The notes beneath the pieces are model-generated. The model was not told the DNA's origin, made no database searches, and saw nothing but the letters and a program-made list of their open reading frames with translations. A stretch of DNA of 38,172 nt from a virus. Both the position numbers and the translations under genes were made by a program. Positions 24,271-32,601 of this stretch are shown piece by piece (within the stretch, counting starts at the first letter, position 1; each line of letters starts with the position of its first letter). The stretch is from positions 1-38,172 of the IMG/VR virus record IMGVR_UViG_3300036790_000123. One strand, given 5' to 3'.

Positions 24271-24528
24271 TCAGTCGACGAACTCACCGTCAACCTCAAC
24301 CTCGCACGCCGACGTCAAATCCAACGCCAAAGCCATATTCGACTTCACCCACGAACCCGAAACCAGGCACGCCTCCGCATTCCACCCATCGCTACCATCG
24401 TCCTCACGGCCCACTAGTTCGCACACCTTCTCGAACGGTAGCGTCACCGTGTAATGCACACCCACATCGAAACTCTGAGCGGTGTCCTCTATTGCGTCCT
24501 GAAGCAATTCCACTGTGTTCTCCTTCAT
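24271..24528 (-). CDS. Hypothetical acidic protein
   Basis: About 85 aa from ATG 24528 (ATG-AAG-GAG), or 89 from the upstream GTG/ATG at 24540. It contains SFDVGVHYTVTLPFEKVCEL and is acidic throughout. No domain is recognised. The roughly 135 bp between this stop and the HD gene holds only short frames without good ribosome sites. Confidence 0.6.
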   Translation of the reverse strand: MKENTVELLQDAIEDTAQSFDVGVHYTVTLPFEKVCELVGREDDGSDGWNAEACLVSGSWVKSNMALALDLTSACEVEVDGEFVD

Positions 24529-24542
24529 CGTTAGTGACAAGA

Positions 24543-25466
24543 TTAGAACATCGCTGGCGTGACGCCAGCTAGTCGCCTACGGGCCATCGTCGCATACTCT
24601 GGGTTCAACTCTATGCCGATCGCCGAACGACCTAAGCCCACCGCAACTTTCAACGTAGTACCCGCACCCGCAAACGGGTCAAGAACCAGGCTACCATAGG
24701 GAGATCCCGCAAGAACCATAGGCTCAACCAACTTTGTTGGAAATGTCGCGAAATGTGCTTCCGCGTAAGGTTGAGTAGTAATTTCCCACACCGAACGCTT
24801 ATTGCGACGCTCGTTTGTTGGTTCCGATCTTTCGGTTTGACTCTTATATCCAATACGTTGCGCAACCGTATTGTCCGTGCGAGCACGCCTGTCATCGCCC
24901 GCATACTGAGCGACCTCGCTAATCGCATTCGCATCGTAAAAGTAAAACCGAGACTTCGCCAACAGAAACACTTGCTCGTGCGCCTTCGTCGGCCGATCGG
25001 TCACACTCTCTGGCATCGGATTAGGCTTTGACCAAATAATCTCGGACCGTAAATACCAGCCGTCAGCGCGAAGGGCGAACGCAACCATCCACGGAATACC
25101 GATGAGATCCTTCGGCTTATACCCCACCATCGGCCAATCCTGCGGTCGCGTCCACCCTCGCCGCGCGGGCGGCTTGCCGTCACTGCTATTTGAACTGGGA
25201 TTTCCCAGAGCGCTGCAGTAACTGTCGCCAAGGTTTAGCCAGAGCGTGCCGTCATCGCGGAGCACCCTACGAACCTCGGCAAACACCGCAACCAAGGAAT
25301 CCACGTATGCAGTGGGCGTAGCCTCAAGTCCCAATTGCCCATCCTGACCATAGTCTCGAAGTCCATAGTACGGCGGGGACGTGATACACGTCTGAACGCA
25401 ACCACTATCCATGAGCGCCAACTGTTCGAGTGCGTCACCTTCGTATATTTCCCATGAACATGTCAT
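24543..25466 (-). CDS. DNA methyltransferase (TSPPY type)
   Basis: About 307 aa from ATG 25466. Motif IV TSPPYYGLRDYG at about residue 29 precedes motif I DPFAGAGTTLK near the C-terminus, the order of beta-class N6-adenine/N4-cytosine enzymes. EGDALEQL near the start supplies the motif III-like aspartate. Phage copies like this modify genome DNA against host restriction. No restriction partner is present. Confidence 0.88.
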   Translation of the reverse strand: MTCSWEIYEGDALEQLALMDSGCVQTCITSPPYYGLRDYGQDGQLGLEATPTAYVDSLVAVFAEVRRVLRDDGTLWLNLGDSYCSALGNPSSNSSDGKPPARRGWTRPQDWPMVGYKPKDLIGIPWMVAFALRADGWYLRSEIIWSKPNPMPESVTDRPTKAHEQVFLLAKSRFYFYDANAISEVAQYAGDDRRARTDNTVAQRIGYKSQTERSEPTNERRNKRSVWEITTQPYAEAHFATFPTKLVEPMVLAGSPYGSLVLDPFAGAGTTLKVAVGLGRSAIGIELNPEYATMARRRLAGVTPAMF

Positions 25467-25473
25467 TTTCGAT

Positions 25474-26718
25474 TCACATTTCAACCGACGCGGGAACAAA
25501 CCTCATACGCGCCGTATCCAAAACAACCTTCACGCCGCCAAGCTCACCATCCCGCGTCTTAGCAAACCACACCCCACCATCCCGCGTCATCTCCGCATGA
25601 CCATCCACAACCTCATACTCACGATTCACAAACAACACAAACTCAGTGCCATTCTTGATCATGCCACTATTTCGGATGTCCCTTAGGGCAGGCGCAGGCG
25701 GCCGGTCACTCACCGAACGCGCCTCATTCAAATGTGCGGTAGCAATCAAATGCGTTTCACCAGCAGCAGCCTTCAACGTCGTCCAATTCGACGCGAGCGC
25801 ACGCTCATCGGCAAAATCGATCTCGTGCAAAATGTCGATCGCGGTAACGTCACGCGGATGCCATCGCATGTCACGCGAAATGTCTGCTGCTGACCATCCG
25901 CGCGCCTCAACAACCTCAAACGGCAAACCGTTCGCCAACGACGTAGTGGCAGCCTTAGCCTGCTCGGTTGTCAAATCACGGGCACGCAACTTGCGAAACG
26001 GCACACCCGTATCGCGAGCCACACCGCGCAACACGCGCATCACATCCTGGCCCTCATTGATGTACAGTCGTGCGGTAAACCCCTTCATCGTCGCATGATG
26101 CAAGATTTGGTCGGTGAAAATCGACTTGCCGTGCGAACTCCATCCCGCGATAACCGTCGTTTCGCCAGGCATCATTCCGCCATTCGCCAACTGACCCAAC
26201 CGCCTGAATGGCCACGGCACACCCGCAAGCCCCTGCTGCGACAAATAGTCGAAAGTCCTTGACTGCACCGACGCACGATCACGCCGACGCTCATCCGGAG
26301 CAAGCAAACGCTCCGCATCCGCAACCAGTCCCTCATCCTCGCCGTCCGCCGCTTCAAGCAACCGCTGACCAGCCTGTGCGACACGCGCCCACCGAGCAAC
26401 CTCAACCACACGCCGCGCGTACGCCCTCACATGCCCCACGTTCGGCACAGGACCCGCAAGCCCCTCCAACACCATCTCACCGCCAGCATCCGCCAAACCC
26501 CTTGACCGCTTTAGCTCCGACAGCAACGTCTGGCCGTCCACCGGCTCAGCACGCTCCGCAAGAGATAGCATCGCCGTGAAAATCGTTCGATGCTGCGCAC
26601 TAGCAAAATGCTCCGGCCTCAGTCCCTCCTCAGCGAGCGCGGGCAACACACGGTCACTAAGGAGCACCGTCCCGAGAACGGCTTGTTCAGCTTCACGGTC
26701 GATCTTACGGACGCTCAT
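25474..26718 (-). CDS. DnaB-like replicative helicase
   Basis: A 414-aa protein. The N-terminal DnaB domain (AEQAVLGTVLL, HRTIFTAMLSLAE) is followed by the RecA core: GWSSHGKS (Walker A, about 192-199), TAIDILHEID (Walker B), HLNEARS, and ALRDIRNSGMIKNGTEFVLF (DnaB4-like motif). The arginine finger region is present. It lies next to the replication initiator and would unwind phage DNA. Confidence 0.9.
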   Translation of the reverse strand: MSVRKIDREAEQAVLGTVLLSDRVLPALAEEGLRPEHFASAQHRTIFTAMLSLAERAEPVDGQTLLSELKRSRGLADAGGEMVLEGLAGPVPNVGHVRAYARRVVEVARWARVAQAGQRLLEAADGEDEGLVADAERLLAPDERRRDRASVQSRTFDYLSQQGLAGVPWPFRRLGQLANGGMMPGETTVIAGWSSHGKSIFTDQILHHATMKGFTARLYINEGQDVMRVLRGVARDTGVPFRKLRARDLTTEQAKAATTSLANGLPFEVVEARGWSAADISRDMRWHPRDVTAIDILHEIDFADERALASNWTTLKAAAGETHLIATAHLNEARSVSDRPPAPALRDIRNSGMIKNGTEFVLFVNREYEVVDGHAEMTRDGGVWFAKTRDGELGGVKVVLDTARMRFVPASVEM

Positions 26719-27530
26719 ACAACACCCCTCGGGTAACTCGCAGGAGCCTCAACCGCTTTGCGCCGATCCTTTTCGGCTTTGATCTTTGCGGCCATCTTGT
26801 CGAAGTTCTTGCGCAGGGCATCGGGAGACAACACCACCTGCTGCCAAAACGAATCGCGATGCGCCCAGCCAATCACAAAGCGCACTCGCTCCACACTTCG
26901 TTCATCACGATCCAAGGTCAACCGCATATCTTTCAACCACGCCTCAGACCGAGGCTTGACCCTAGCATCAGGAACGTTTCCCAAGATCGCGTTCGCGAGC
27001 TGATCGCACAACTCTCCGATCTCGGGCCGGTCCGCTGCCTTCGATGCTTCTTTTAAGTCTTTCTGTATGGGTATGGGTATGGGTGTCGAACTGTCACGCT
27101 CTGTCACGCTCGCGTCACGCCCTGTCACAAGAGCATCACGAACGCGCTTCGCGGCCTGTCTTTCCGCTGCATTTGCGCGAATATTGACAATCCCAGCACC
27201 CTCCCGATCCGCCGCCCATCCGCTGATTCGACACGTAAATCGGCTGTTATCGCCAAACCACTCAAAATCGTCCAACACGCCCTCAGCGGCGGCCTGGTCG
27301 ATCACGTCGTGGATCGCGTCACGCTTCGCATAAAGTGCCTTAGCGATCCCCCGACAGCCACCCACAACCGTACCCTCCTTGAATCCATCCTGCTGGTTTG
27401 CGAGAGCACACAGGTAGAGGATCGTCGCTGGTCCAAGGGGTCCGTGGGTCATGGTTAGCGCGCTCACTCCGTCGCGTTCAAACCAGCCACAGTGCAGTGG
27501 GAAATACCCGTGACCAAGACCGCTACTCAT
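26715..27530 (-). CDS. Replication initiator-like protein
   Basis: A 271-aa protein from ATG 27530 (ATGA overlap). The N-terminal half has a winged-helix character (TVVGGCRGIAKALYAKRDAI, then HDVIDQAAAEGVLDDFEWFG). A linker TPIPIPIQ from three TATGGG repeats separates it from a C-terminal part with SEAWLKDMRLTLDRDE and EVRFVIGWAH-like text. This matches DnaD/lambda-O-like initiators that load DnaB, which follows directly. Iteron-like repeats lie inside the gene. Confidence 0.75.
   Translation of the reverse strand: MSSGLGHGYFPLHCGWFERDGVSALTMTHGPLGPATILYLCALANQQDGFKEGTVVGGCRGIAKALYAKRDAIHDVIDQAAAEGVLDDFEWFGDNSRFTCRISGWAADREGAGIVNIRANAAERQAAKRVRDALVTGRDASVTERDSSTPIPIPIQKDLKEASKAADRPEIGELCDQLANAILGNVPDARVKPRSEAWLKDMRLTLDRDERSVERVRFVIGWAHRDSFWQQVVLSPDALRKNFDKMAAKIKAEKDRRKAVEAPASYPRGVV
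27091..27140 (-). repeat. Iteron-like 10-bp repeats inside the initiator gene
   Basis: CTGTCACGCT occurs twice in tandem (27091-27110). It is followed by degenerate units around GTCACGC, GTCACAA and ATCACG at about 10-bp spacing. The arrangement recalls origin iterons inside the initiator gene of lambda O. It also encodes a Thr/Arg/Asp-rich linker, so coding constraint could explain part of it. Confidence 0.5.
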
Positions 27531-27889
27531 GCCTTTTCCCCATACAACCAAAGCGCTTGCAGCCAGTCAACGCTCTGTATTTCCATAATAGCAGCCAATG
27601 AATTGAGCAGTTCCCAGCACGCCTTTGTACTGAACCATTCTCCGCGTATCCGATGCGCTCGAAGTGCCGAATGAACTATTTGTTCGTCCATTATGTCTAT
27701 GCCTGGCAGCGCAATGTCAAGTACAATCTCCAACGGACAAGACCCTTGGATTTGTTTAATCCGCGCCTCGGGATCGTGCGTCCACCCGACCTTTGTTGCG
27801 TCGCTTCCTATGGCGGTTGCGAAGTAAACATACCCCTGAATCGTGGGTGTGCGCCTTAGGGTCGGTGTGCTATTCTCTGCTTGCGTCAT
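27527..27889 (-). CDS. T5orf172 (GIY-YIG superfamily) protein
   Basis: A 120-aa protein from ATG 27889. GYVYFATAIGSDATKVGWTH, DPEARIKQIQGSCPLEIVL, DEQIVHSALRAHRIRGEWF match the whole pattern of this domain. It is the third copy in the window. It heads the replication unit, with its own leftward promoter about 100 bp upstream. Confidence 0.82.
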   Translation of the reverse strand: MTQAENSTPTLRRTPTIQGYVYFATAIGSDATKVGWTHDPEARIKQIQGSCPLEIVLDIALPGIDIMDEQIVHSALRAHRIRGEWFSTKACWELLNSLAAIMEIQSVDWLQALWLYGEKA

Positions 27890-27911
27890 GAAGTGCCTTT
27901 CGTGATGCCAC

Positions 27912-27940
27912 GGCCCTGGGCGCTACAACGTCGCAGGGCC
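27912..27940 (-). ncRNA. Leader hairpin of the replication unit
   Basis: GGCCCTG pairs with CAGGGCC around a 15-base loop, 23 bp upstream of the T5orf172 start. No T-run follows. It could regulate translation or stabilise the mRNA. Confidence 0.5.
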
Positions 27941-27994
27941 AACCTATATGTACGGACGGGAGCGTTAAAACGATGGCTCTTCCTTCCTGACGGA

Positions 27995-28003
27995 ATTATA
28001 CCA
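27995..28003 (-). promoter_or_regulatory. Extended -10 promoter of the replication unit
   Basis: On the minus strand, TGG directly precedes TATAAT (28000-27995), an extended -10 element. No good -35 box is seen 17 bp upstream. It points toward the T5orf172, initiator and helicase genes. Confidence 0.65.
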
Positions 28004-28049
28004 TAAACCCGTGTTGTGTTTCTAGAGCACACGATTGCGCGGTGTTGGT

Positions 28050-28075
28050 TTACCGTTAGTGTTGTGTTACGGTAA
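28050..28075. promoter_or_regulatory. Inverted repeat upstream of the replication promoter
   Basis: TTACCGT at 28050-28056 and ACGGTAA at 28069-28075, 12 bp apart, form a perfect 7-bp dyad just after the methyltransferase stop and about 50 bp upstream of the extended -10 box. It is a candidate operator. Confidence 0.5.
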
Positions 28076-28076
28076 G

Positions 28077-28742
28077 TCATGCGACATCACCGAAGTCTAA
28101 AACCTCCTGCCCCAACCGGCGTGCAGCAACCTCACAATAACGCTCCTCAATCTCAATACCGATAGCCTTACGGCCAAGGTCTTTCGCTGCACGTAACGTG
28201 CTACCGCTGCCCATAAACGGATCAAGCACTGTGCCTGCGGGACACTTGCTTAGGATGTCTCTCATGAGCCCTAGTGGCTTAGTATGAGGGTGTCCCGTTT
28301 CAGATGCAACCGCTGATATACCGCCTGCACCCGCGCGGAACGCAGCACTCCATCGAACTGTTCGTTGCGGCCACGGACCTACTAAAAACACGGGTTCGAT
28401 GTCACGCCGAAAGCCTGTCGTGGAACCTACCACACCAGCGTCAGGTGGCTTGACCCAAACAAGAACTTGTTTCAAGTTAGCAGGAAAGGGAGCGTAAAAT
28501 GACCCGAACACGACGCCGGGCATTGTTGAAGTAGCTACGAGGATAGCGTCACGAATGGAGGTATCATGATCGTTCAGAATGCCTGCGTGGGCTTTGCTGG
28601 CACGTGCCTCATTGATACTACGGGTCCATTTAATTCCGTAAGGAGGATCTGTTACTAACAGATCGGCATCGAATGATGCGATTAGTGCAAGGCAGTCGCC
28701 GTGATAGATCGTCACCGCATCATCCTCGTAGTAAGGCTTCAC
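28077..28742 (-). CDS. DNA methyltransferase (DPPY type)
   Basis: A 221-aa protein from GTG 28742. DPPYGIKWT at residue 32 (motif IV) and DPFMGSGSTLRAAKDLG near 180 (motif I) give the beta-class order, probably N6-adenine specific. No target-recognition domain is clearly visible, and the enzyme is small. It is the second methyltransferase of the window. Confidence 0.88.
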   Translation of the reverse strand: MKPYYEDDAVTIYHGDCLALIASFDADLLVTDPPYGIKWTRSINEARASKAHAGILNDHDTSIRDAILVATSTMPGVVFGSFYAPFPANLKQVLVWVKPPDAGVVGSTTGFRRDIEPVFLVGPWPQRTVRWSAAFRAGAGGISAVASETGHPHTKPLGLMRDILSKCPAGTVLDPFMGSGSTLRAAKDLGRKAIGIEIEERYCEVAARRLGQEVLDFGDVA

Positions 28743-29032
28743 TCGATTTCCTCACCGAGTGCGAGCAAATGCCGCTCCAGCCGCCTGCACCTGTCGCCCA
28801 AGAGTCGAATGCGTCCCATCCTTGTCAAACGTCCGCCCCCCGTGCAAACCAACGGCACACGCTCATCCAACAACGCCTGATCGCACGCTGCTAACGCGAC
28901 CTCCAACGCCTCACAACGACGCGCTATCGCTGCTTCGGATGCTTCGGCACGAATGCACCGTGCTTCCAGCGTGTCATCATCGAAGGGGTTGAGGGTGACT
29001 GTGCGGTCACGGGATAGTACAGGATCAGTCAC
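28739..29032 (-). CDS. Hypothetical helical protein
   Basis: A 97-aa protein. Long helices rich in Ala, Arg and Leu (ARCEALEVALAACDQALLDE-type text, then RLLGDRCRRLERHLLALG) suggest a coiled coil. Family unknown. The stop overlaps the methyltransferase GTG. Confidence 0.6.
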   Translation of the reverse strand: MTDPVLSRDRTVTLNPFDDDTLEARCIRAEASEAAIARRCEALEVALAACDQALLDERVPLVCTGGGRLTRMGRIRLLGDRCRRLERHLLALGEEIE

Positions 29033-29373
29033 GATGGCCCAACCTCGATATAAAAGCCGTACTCAGCTGGCCCCCACGGTCCGCTCGGCGTCGAGTCATC
29101 GACGTAGGTCAGCTTGACCGGGATCGGCTCAGGGGTGCCGCAGTCCTCGGGGTAAAACTCCCAGCAGCAGACCGGCAAGCCGCCGCCGGGGGCGAACTGG
29201 TTCATGTCGCACGGGTCGGCACACTGAATAGAGAACTTGCCATCTTCAAGCCAAAGATGCCATGTGTGCGACTCCCATGTGCAGGTGATCTCACGCCATC
29301 CGCCTTCGGGTGGTTCGGGGTCTGGGAGTAGGTCAGTTTCGATCCACACGTCGCGACGAGGTTGTTTACTCAC
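29029..29373 (-). CDS. Hypothetical protein
   Basis: A 114-aa protein from GTG 29373, overlapping the preceding TGA. It is Pro- and Trp-rich (TWESHTWHLWLEDGKFSIQC, VCCWEFYPEDCG), with several Cys. This looks like a small beta-rich domain. Not recognised. Confidence 0.65.
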   Translation of the reverse strand: MSKQPRRDVWIETDLLPDPEPPEGGWREITCTWESHTWHLWLEDGKFSIQCADPCDMNQFAPGGGLPVCCWEFYPEDCGTPEPIPVKLTYVDDSTPSGPWGPAEYGFYIEVGPS

Positions 29374-29861
29374 AGTCCACCACCGCCCATGCGCTGCCAC
29401 GCCTCGCTAGCCTGCGCCCGCTCATAAGCGATATCGTGCGCCGTTAGGGGTGAACAGCATCGCTCACGACAACACTCGTGTCTCGCTAGTGAACGCTGGT
29501 CGCTAACAGAACGCCACGCCAAATCATCAGGATCAGGATGGCCCACCCCATGCTCGCACAACCGTTCCATGAAATGCTTGTCCTCACGGAAGTTCGTCGA
29601 CCAATCACGCATATGATGGTCTGACGGATTGTGAATCACACACGCGCGCCCGTCACATTGGTCAAGCGAATGAACGTTACGAATCACCTGGCCGGTCCCT
29701 GTCACGTATGGCGATTCAGAATCCGTCCACAACAACACTTCCGCTAGCGCGTCCTTGTCGCCGCCCGCTGCGCGGCATATCACACAATCACAGTCGTCTT
29801 GATGCGACAGCGCAACCGACGCGATGGCCTCTTGGGCCATGAATAGTCGTTGAAGGCTCAT
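29370..29861 (-). CDS. Conserved actinophage protein with Cys/His motif
   Basis: A 163-aa protein containing CDGRACVIHNPSDHHMRDW and CEHGVGHPDPDD, hallmark strings of a widespread actinophage family of unknown function. Many His and Cys suggest metal binding. It also has CDCVICRAAGGDKDALAE near residue 24 and CCRERCC near the end. Confidence 0.8.
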   Translation of the reverse strand: MSLQRLFMAQEAIASVALSHQDDCDCVICRAAGGDKDALAEVLLWTDSESPYVTGTGQVIRNVHSLDQCDGRACVIHNPSDHHMRDWSTNFREDKHFMERLCEHGVGHPDPDDLAWRSVSDQRSLARHECCRERCCSPLTAHDIAYERAQASEAWQRMGGGGL

Positions 29862-30058
29862 CGTCCTACCGCCTCAGCGAGCAAACGTGCGACCGCTTCA
29901 ACCGGAACCGACGCCAAAGGTGTGTCATCCGACGCGCGAGTAATATCAATCACACCATCATCCAACGCCAGTTTCAGGTCGGTTGATGCGGGCTCGGGGT
30001 CGCCTTCCTCGCTAATGTCGGGCCAGTGCCAACCATCACACAACACGAAAGGACTCAT
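29858..30058 (-). CDS. Small hypothetical protein
   Basis: A 66-aa acidic protein (SEEGDPEPASTDLKLALDDG), with a C-terminal helix AVARLLAEAVGR. Coupled by overlaps at both ends. Not recognised. Confidence 0.6.
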   Translation of the reverse strand: MSPFVLCDGWHWPDISEEGDPEPASTDLKLALDDGVIDITRASDDTPLASVPVEAVARLLAEAVGR

Positions 30059-30366
30059 ACGTGCCCCCGTGACGCGCTGTCAGACATTCTCAGCGCTTCA
30101 ATTGCGCGTCCCATGCTGATCGCCCGACCCAAACGTTTGCTGTAATTGTCGCGCTTAGAACACACCGCCGTTCCCTCAGCAACAGTCTCGCCGTACTCGT
30201 CCACAAGACGGCACGTCGTCAAACCGCCATGCGGCAAAATATCCTCCGGTTCCAGTCCCTCACGGCGCGCATCCCAATACGTGCCCAAAAACGTGTGGTT
30301 CGCCCACACGGCCCGCAGTCGGCGCTTATGTGTGAACCGTACCGTCAAACCATCAGGAATGTTCAT
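30055..30366 (-). CDS. Small hypothetical protein
   Basis: A 103-aa protein. FTHKRRLRAVWANHTFLG, then TCRLVDEYGETVAEGTAVCS, then a basic helix. The beta-rich middle with two repeats of ETVAEG-type text could form a small barrel. This family is common in actinophages beside HNH genes. Function unknown. Confidence 0.65.
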   Translation of the reverse strand: MNIPDGLTVRFTHKRRLRAVWANHTFLGTYWDARREGLEPEDILPHGGLTTCRLVDEYGETVAEGTAVCSKRDNYSKRLGRAISMGRAIEALRMSDSASRGHV

Positions 30367-30833
30367 ACGTTCTCCTTCCCGCCTTCGGGAAACTCACTAG
30401 GAATCGGCTGCCATCTACAGTTAGTGATTCTCTGTAACGCCGTAATAAGGCCCATTCTCTCGACGGCGAACGCAATCTCCGCACGATAATACGGCTCAAG
30501 ATACTCCAAAATCGACAGGTCGCCGTCATCGTATTTGCGGTGAAAGTCGCGGCGAAGGCCGACCGTAGCGCGCGGATCGTCCTGACCGACAGTTGTCATT
30601 CCCCGAGGAATGATGTGCGCGGCATCCACGTTCTCGTACTCACTGGAGATGACGCACCCTCGCGTGCGAGCGTTAAGCCGTTGTTCGTCCGTCGCGGGTG
30701 TGAACGTGTTGCGTTTTGGAACACCGATGCCCGAACGTCGAGCGTTATCCCCAGGCTTGCGAAACCCGCCCCGACGCAACGGCTTATCACCAGAACCCAA
30801 CGGTGTTTTCCTCAAAAGCTCAGTCCGCTTCAT
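30363..30833 (-). CDS. HNH endonuclease-like protein
   Basis: A 156-aa protein from ATG 30833 (MKRTELLRKTPLGSGDKPLR). It has a basic N-terminal third, then CVISSEYENVDAAHIIPRGM, VGLRRDFHRKYDDGDLSILE and YRAEIAFAVERMGLITALQR. This is the compact phage HNH family with DAAHIIPR and HRKYD. The second Cys pair of the zinc site is reduced to a single Cys, so activity is uncertain. Confidence 0.8.
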   Translation of the reverse strand: MKRTELLRKTPLGSGDKPLRRGGFRKPGDNARRSGIGVPKRNTFTPATDEQRLNARTRGCVISSEYENVDAAHIIPRGMTTVGQDDPRATVGLRRDFHRKYDDGDLSILEYLEPYYRAEIAFAVERMGLITALQRITNCRWQPIPSEFPEGGKENV

Positions 30834-31167
30834 GAACCTCAACCTCGATACCGCGCCTGCGCGCCTCAGCGATAGTGTCCGCTGTGCCACGCGAACCATT
30901 ACGGTGAAACGCGATCACCAAATCAGGATTCTCGTCAAGCATCAACCTGTTGCGAATCGGCCCTGCTGCTTTGTCGTGCGTTTTCCAATCCGCGGGAAAC
31001 GCTCGCACCGTGAACCCGAAATCCTCCGCAAGCCATTTCGCGATAGTGTCCGCACCCGGCGCGTCACCGTGCAATATCTCCGACGATGGTGGGAGTTTGA
31101 CCAAGCGCATGCGGATAGCGTGAATGTCCTGCCAATCACGACTACCACACACCAGCACGCGGCTCAC
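30820..31167 (-). CDS. SLOG/YspA-like nucleotide-binding protein
   Basis: A 115-aa protein. VLVCGSRDW at the start, ILHGDAPGADTIAKWLAEDF, FPADWKTHDKAAGPIRNRLM and RGTADTIAEARRRGI make up the DUF2493/YspA Rossmann-like family. It is thought to bind a nucleotide-derived ligand and is often seen near defence or counter-defence genes. A complete domain is present. Confidence 0.85.
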   Translation of the reverse strand: MSRVLVCGSRDWQDIHAIRMRLVKLPPSSEILHGDAPGADTIAKWLAEDFGFTVRAFPADWKTHDKAAGPIRNRLMLDENPDLVIAFHRNGSRGTADTIAEARRRGIEVEVHEAD

Positions 31168-31409
31168 GCTGCCACCGCCTTTACACGGATCGCTTCAGCA
31201 TGCTCGCGGTCCACATAGCCCTCGCCGTGCGGCCACAACTCCTCGGCATGCTTGTCGCAAACCTCGTAATGACGCTTCGGCGTGTCAGGCGCAGGCTGTC
31301 CTATCCCGACGTATTTCGCACGCCACGGGTCGAACACGTCGAACGCTTGGCGAGCAATGCGACGACACCGCTTTACGCAACACGCGGGCCTTATGTTCTG
31401 GCGGCTCAC
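31164..31409 (-). CDS. Small zinc-binding-like protein
   Basis: An 81-aa protein from GTG 31409 (GTGA overlap). It contains CCVKRCRRIARQAFDVFDPW and HYEVCDKHAEELW, a Cys/His set. Function unknown. Confidence 0.65.
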   Translation of the reverse strand: MSRQNIRPACCVKRCRRIARQAFDVFDPWRAKYVGIGQPAPDTPKRHYEVCDKHAEELWPHGEGYVDREHAEAIRVKAVAA

Positions 31410-31624
31410 GATTCGCCCCGCCGAAGCCACGGCACGTCCGCGTAGTCGAGCGCCATCGGGTCATGCCCCTTCGGGCAGTACGCCTCGACGTGGAAGACGC
31501 TGCCGATCACGCTCGCCGGATCGGGACCAGGATCGACCCACTCGCGATACTTGAGCTTCCGGCCGCAGTTCAGGCAATGACCAACCGGCACGCAGAGCCC
31601 TAGCACCCCGAATAGGCGGCTCAC
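31406..31624 (-). CDS. Small zinc-ribbon protein
   Basis: A 72-aa protein with CLNCGRKLKY and HVEAYCPKGHDP. The CxxC and later C/H suggest a zinc ribbon. Coupled to its neighbours. Confidence 0.65.
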   Translation of the reverse strand: MSRLFGVLGLCVPVGHCLNCGRKLKYREWVDPGPDPASVIGSVFHVEAYCPKGHDPMALDYADVPWLRRGES

Positions 31625-31914
31625 GACGACGCCTCCGGCTCGGCTGCCAGGAAGTACGCCATGCCGCCAACTCCGTACCGCTGATCTTCGACCCGCTCCA
31701 ACGTCGCCTCCTGCTCGGGCGTGAGTAGGAAGCCCTCGATACCAAGCCCAGGAGCGAACTTGACGAACGTCCCGTCGTTCTGCTTGAGCAGGATGTCGCC
31801 ACGTAGCAGCGGATACGTCGTGTGCATCGGATGCGCGCCTTCAATCGTCGCCGTAACCCGCAGTCCCGACACGGTGCCGGTATAGCTTGGTTGCGCCTCG
31901 TTCTGGCGGCTCAT
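31621..31914 (-). CDS. Hypothetical protein
   Basis: A 97-aa protein. The central text (LLRGDILLKQNDGTFVKFAP, GFLLTPEQEATLERV) resembles the small beta-barrel proteins of actinophage early regions. AGAAGGAG lies ahead of ATG 31914. Confidence 0.65.
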   Translation of the reverse strand: MSRQNEAQPSYTGTVSGLRVTATIEGAHPMHTTYPLLRGDILLKQNDGTFVKFAPGLGIEGFLLTPEQEATLERVEDQRYGVGGMAYFLAAEPEASS

Positions 31915-32084
31915 CGCTTCTTCTCCTTCTTGGGGATAGCCACAACCCGCGCCTTCGCCTGCGAAGACGACAACACGCGGTCATCAATGTGCAACCGGTG
32001 CGCCGCGCACCTCTCGCCCTTACGTTTCACGAACCGTTGGCAGCGAGCCCCGTCCGCTTTCAATGCGTTGCAACGGAAGGTCAC
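31911..32084 (-). CDS. 57-aa basic Cys-rich protein
   Basis: From GTG 32084 (GTGA overlap) to TGA at 31911 (ATGA overlap). FRCNALKADGARCQRFVKRK and RCAAHRL form a short zinc-knuckle-like motif, and the C-terminus is Lys-rich. This is the small finger type seen in many phages (CxxLKADGxRCxRxxxxGxxxCxxH). Confidence 0.65.
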   Translation of the reverse strand: MTFRCNALKADGARCQRFVKRKGERCAAHRLHIDDRVLSSSQAKARVVAIPKKEKKR

Positions 32085-32179
32085 AGCACACCGCGGGAGA
32101 ACACGTTGCGAACACGGAAAACGAGTGCTAGCACGCGGAGGAAAGCGCGAACAAAGAAATCACCGAGGGAACGCTTCAC
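32081..32179 (-). CDS. 32-aa hydrophobic/basic peptide
   Basis: GTG 32179 overlaps the RusA stop, and TGA overlaps the next GTG. The peptide MKRSLGDFFVRAFLRVLALV... is amphipathic with Arg, possibly membrane-associated. The precise junctions are the main support. Confidence 0.45.
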   Translation of the reverse strand: MKRSLGDFFVRAFLRVLALVFRVRNVFSRGVL

Positions 32180-32601
32180 AGGATTTCGCTCACTGTTATT
32201 TCGACTCGTTCAGGCTCACCAAAACGCTTGTGCAACACTTCATCCACGATCTGCGAGTCGTCCTTGTAAACAATACCCGACAAGGCGTCCTCAACCGCAC
32301 GAGATTGCTTTAACACGTCGGGTGATGTAACGACGTGCTTCGGAGCACTCTCTTTCACACGCCCATCCGCACGCAAATGGTTGATAGGACGCCTACGGTA
32401 AAACGTGAACTCTGCCGCCACTGGACCGAGAAACATCGGCGTAGCTCCCATAATCGCAATGGCCGCTCCAGCGACCTGTTGTTTCCAAGGAGCCGACTTG
32501 GGATTGGCGTCAACGATGATGGCTACACCACCGCGTACATACCCTTTTTTGCTGCCTGACGGTTCGGGTCTTCCATACACGGTAAAAGACACGGACGCCA
32601 T
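32176..32601 (-). CDS. RusA-like Holliday junction resolvase
   Basis: A 141-aa protein from ATG 32601 (TGATG overlap). It has FTVYGRPEPSGSKKGY, a central FYRRRPINHL, then TSPDVLKQSRAVEDALSGIV and YKDDSQIVDEVLHKRFGEPE. The PDxxK-R-DAL and DDSQI strings are the catalytic region of RusA. It would cut four-way junctions during recombination and packaging. The size is normal. Confidence 0.9.
   Translation of the reverse strand: MASVSFTVYGRPEPSGSKKGYVRGGVAIIVDANPKSAPWKQQVAGAAIAIMGATPMFLGPVAAEFTFYRRRPINHLRADGRVKESAPKHVVTSPDVLKQSRAVEDALSGIVYKDDSQIVDEVLHKRFGEPERVEITVSEIL

Noticed and set aside
27886-28080. 64-codon minus-strand frame after the methyltransferase
   Set aside because: It has an ATGA overlap, but its sequence covers the extended -10 promoter, leader hairpin and dyad, and looks non-protein (many RR, no ribosome site).
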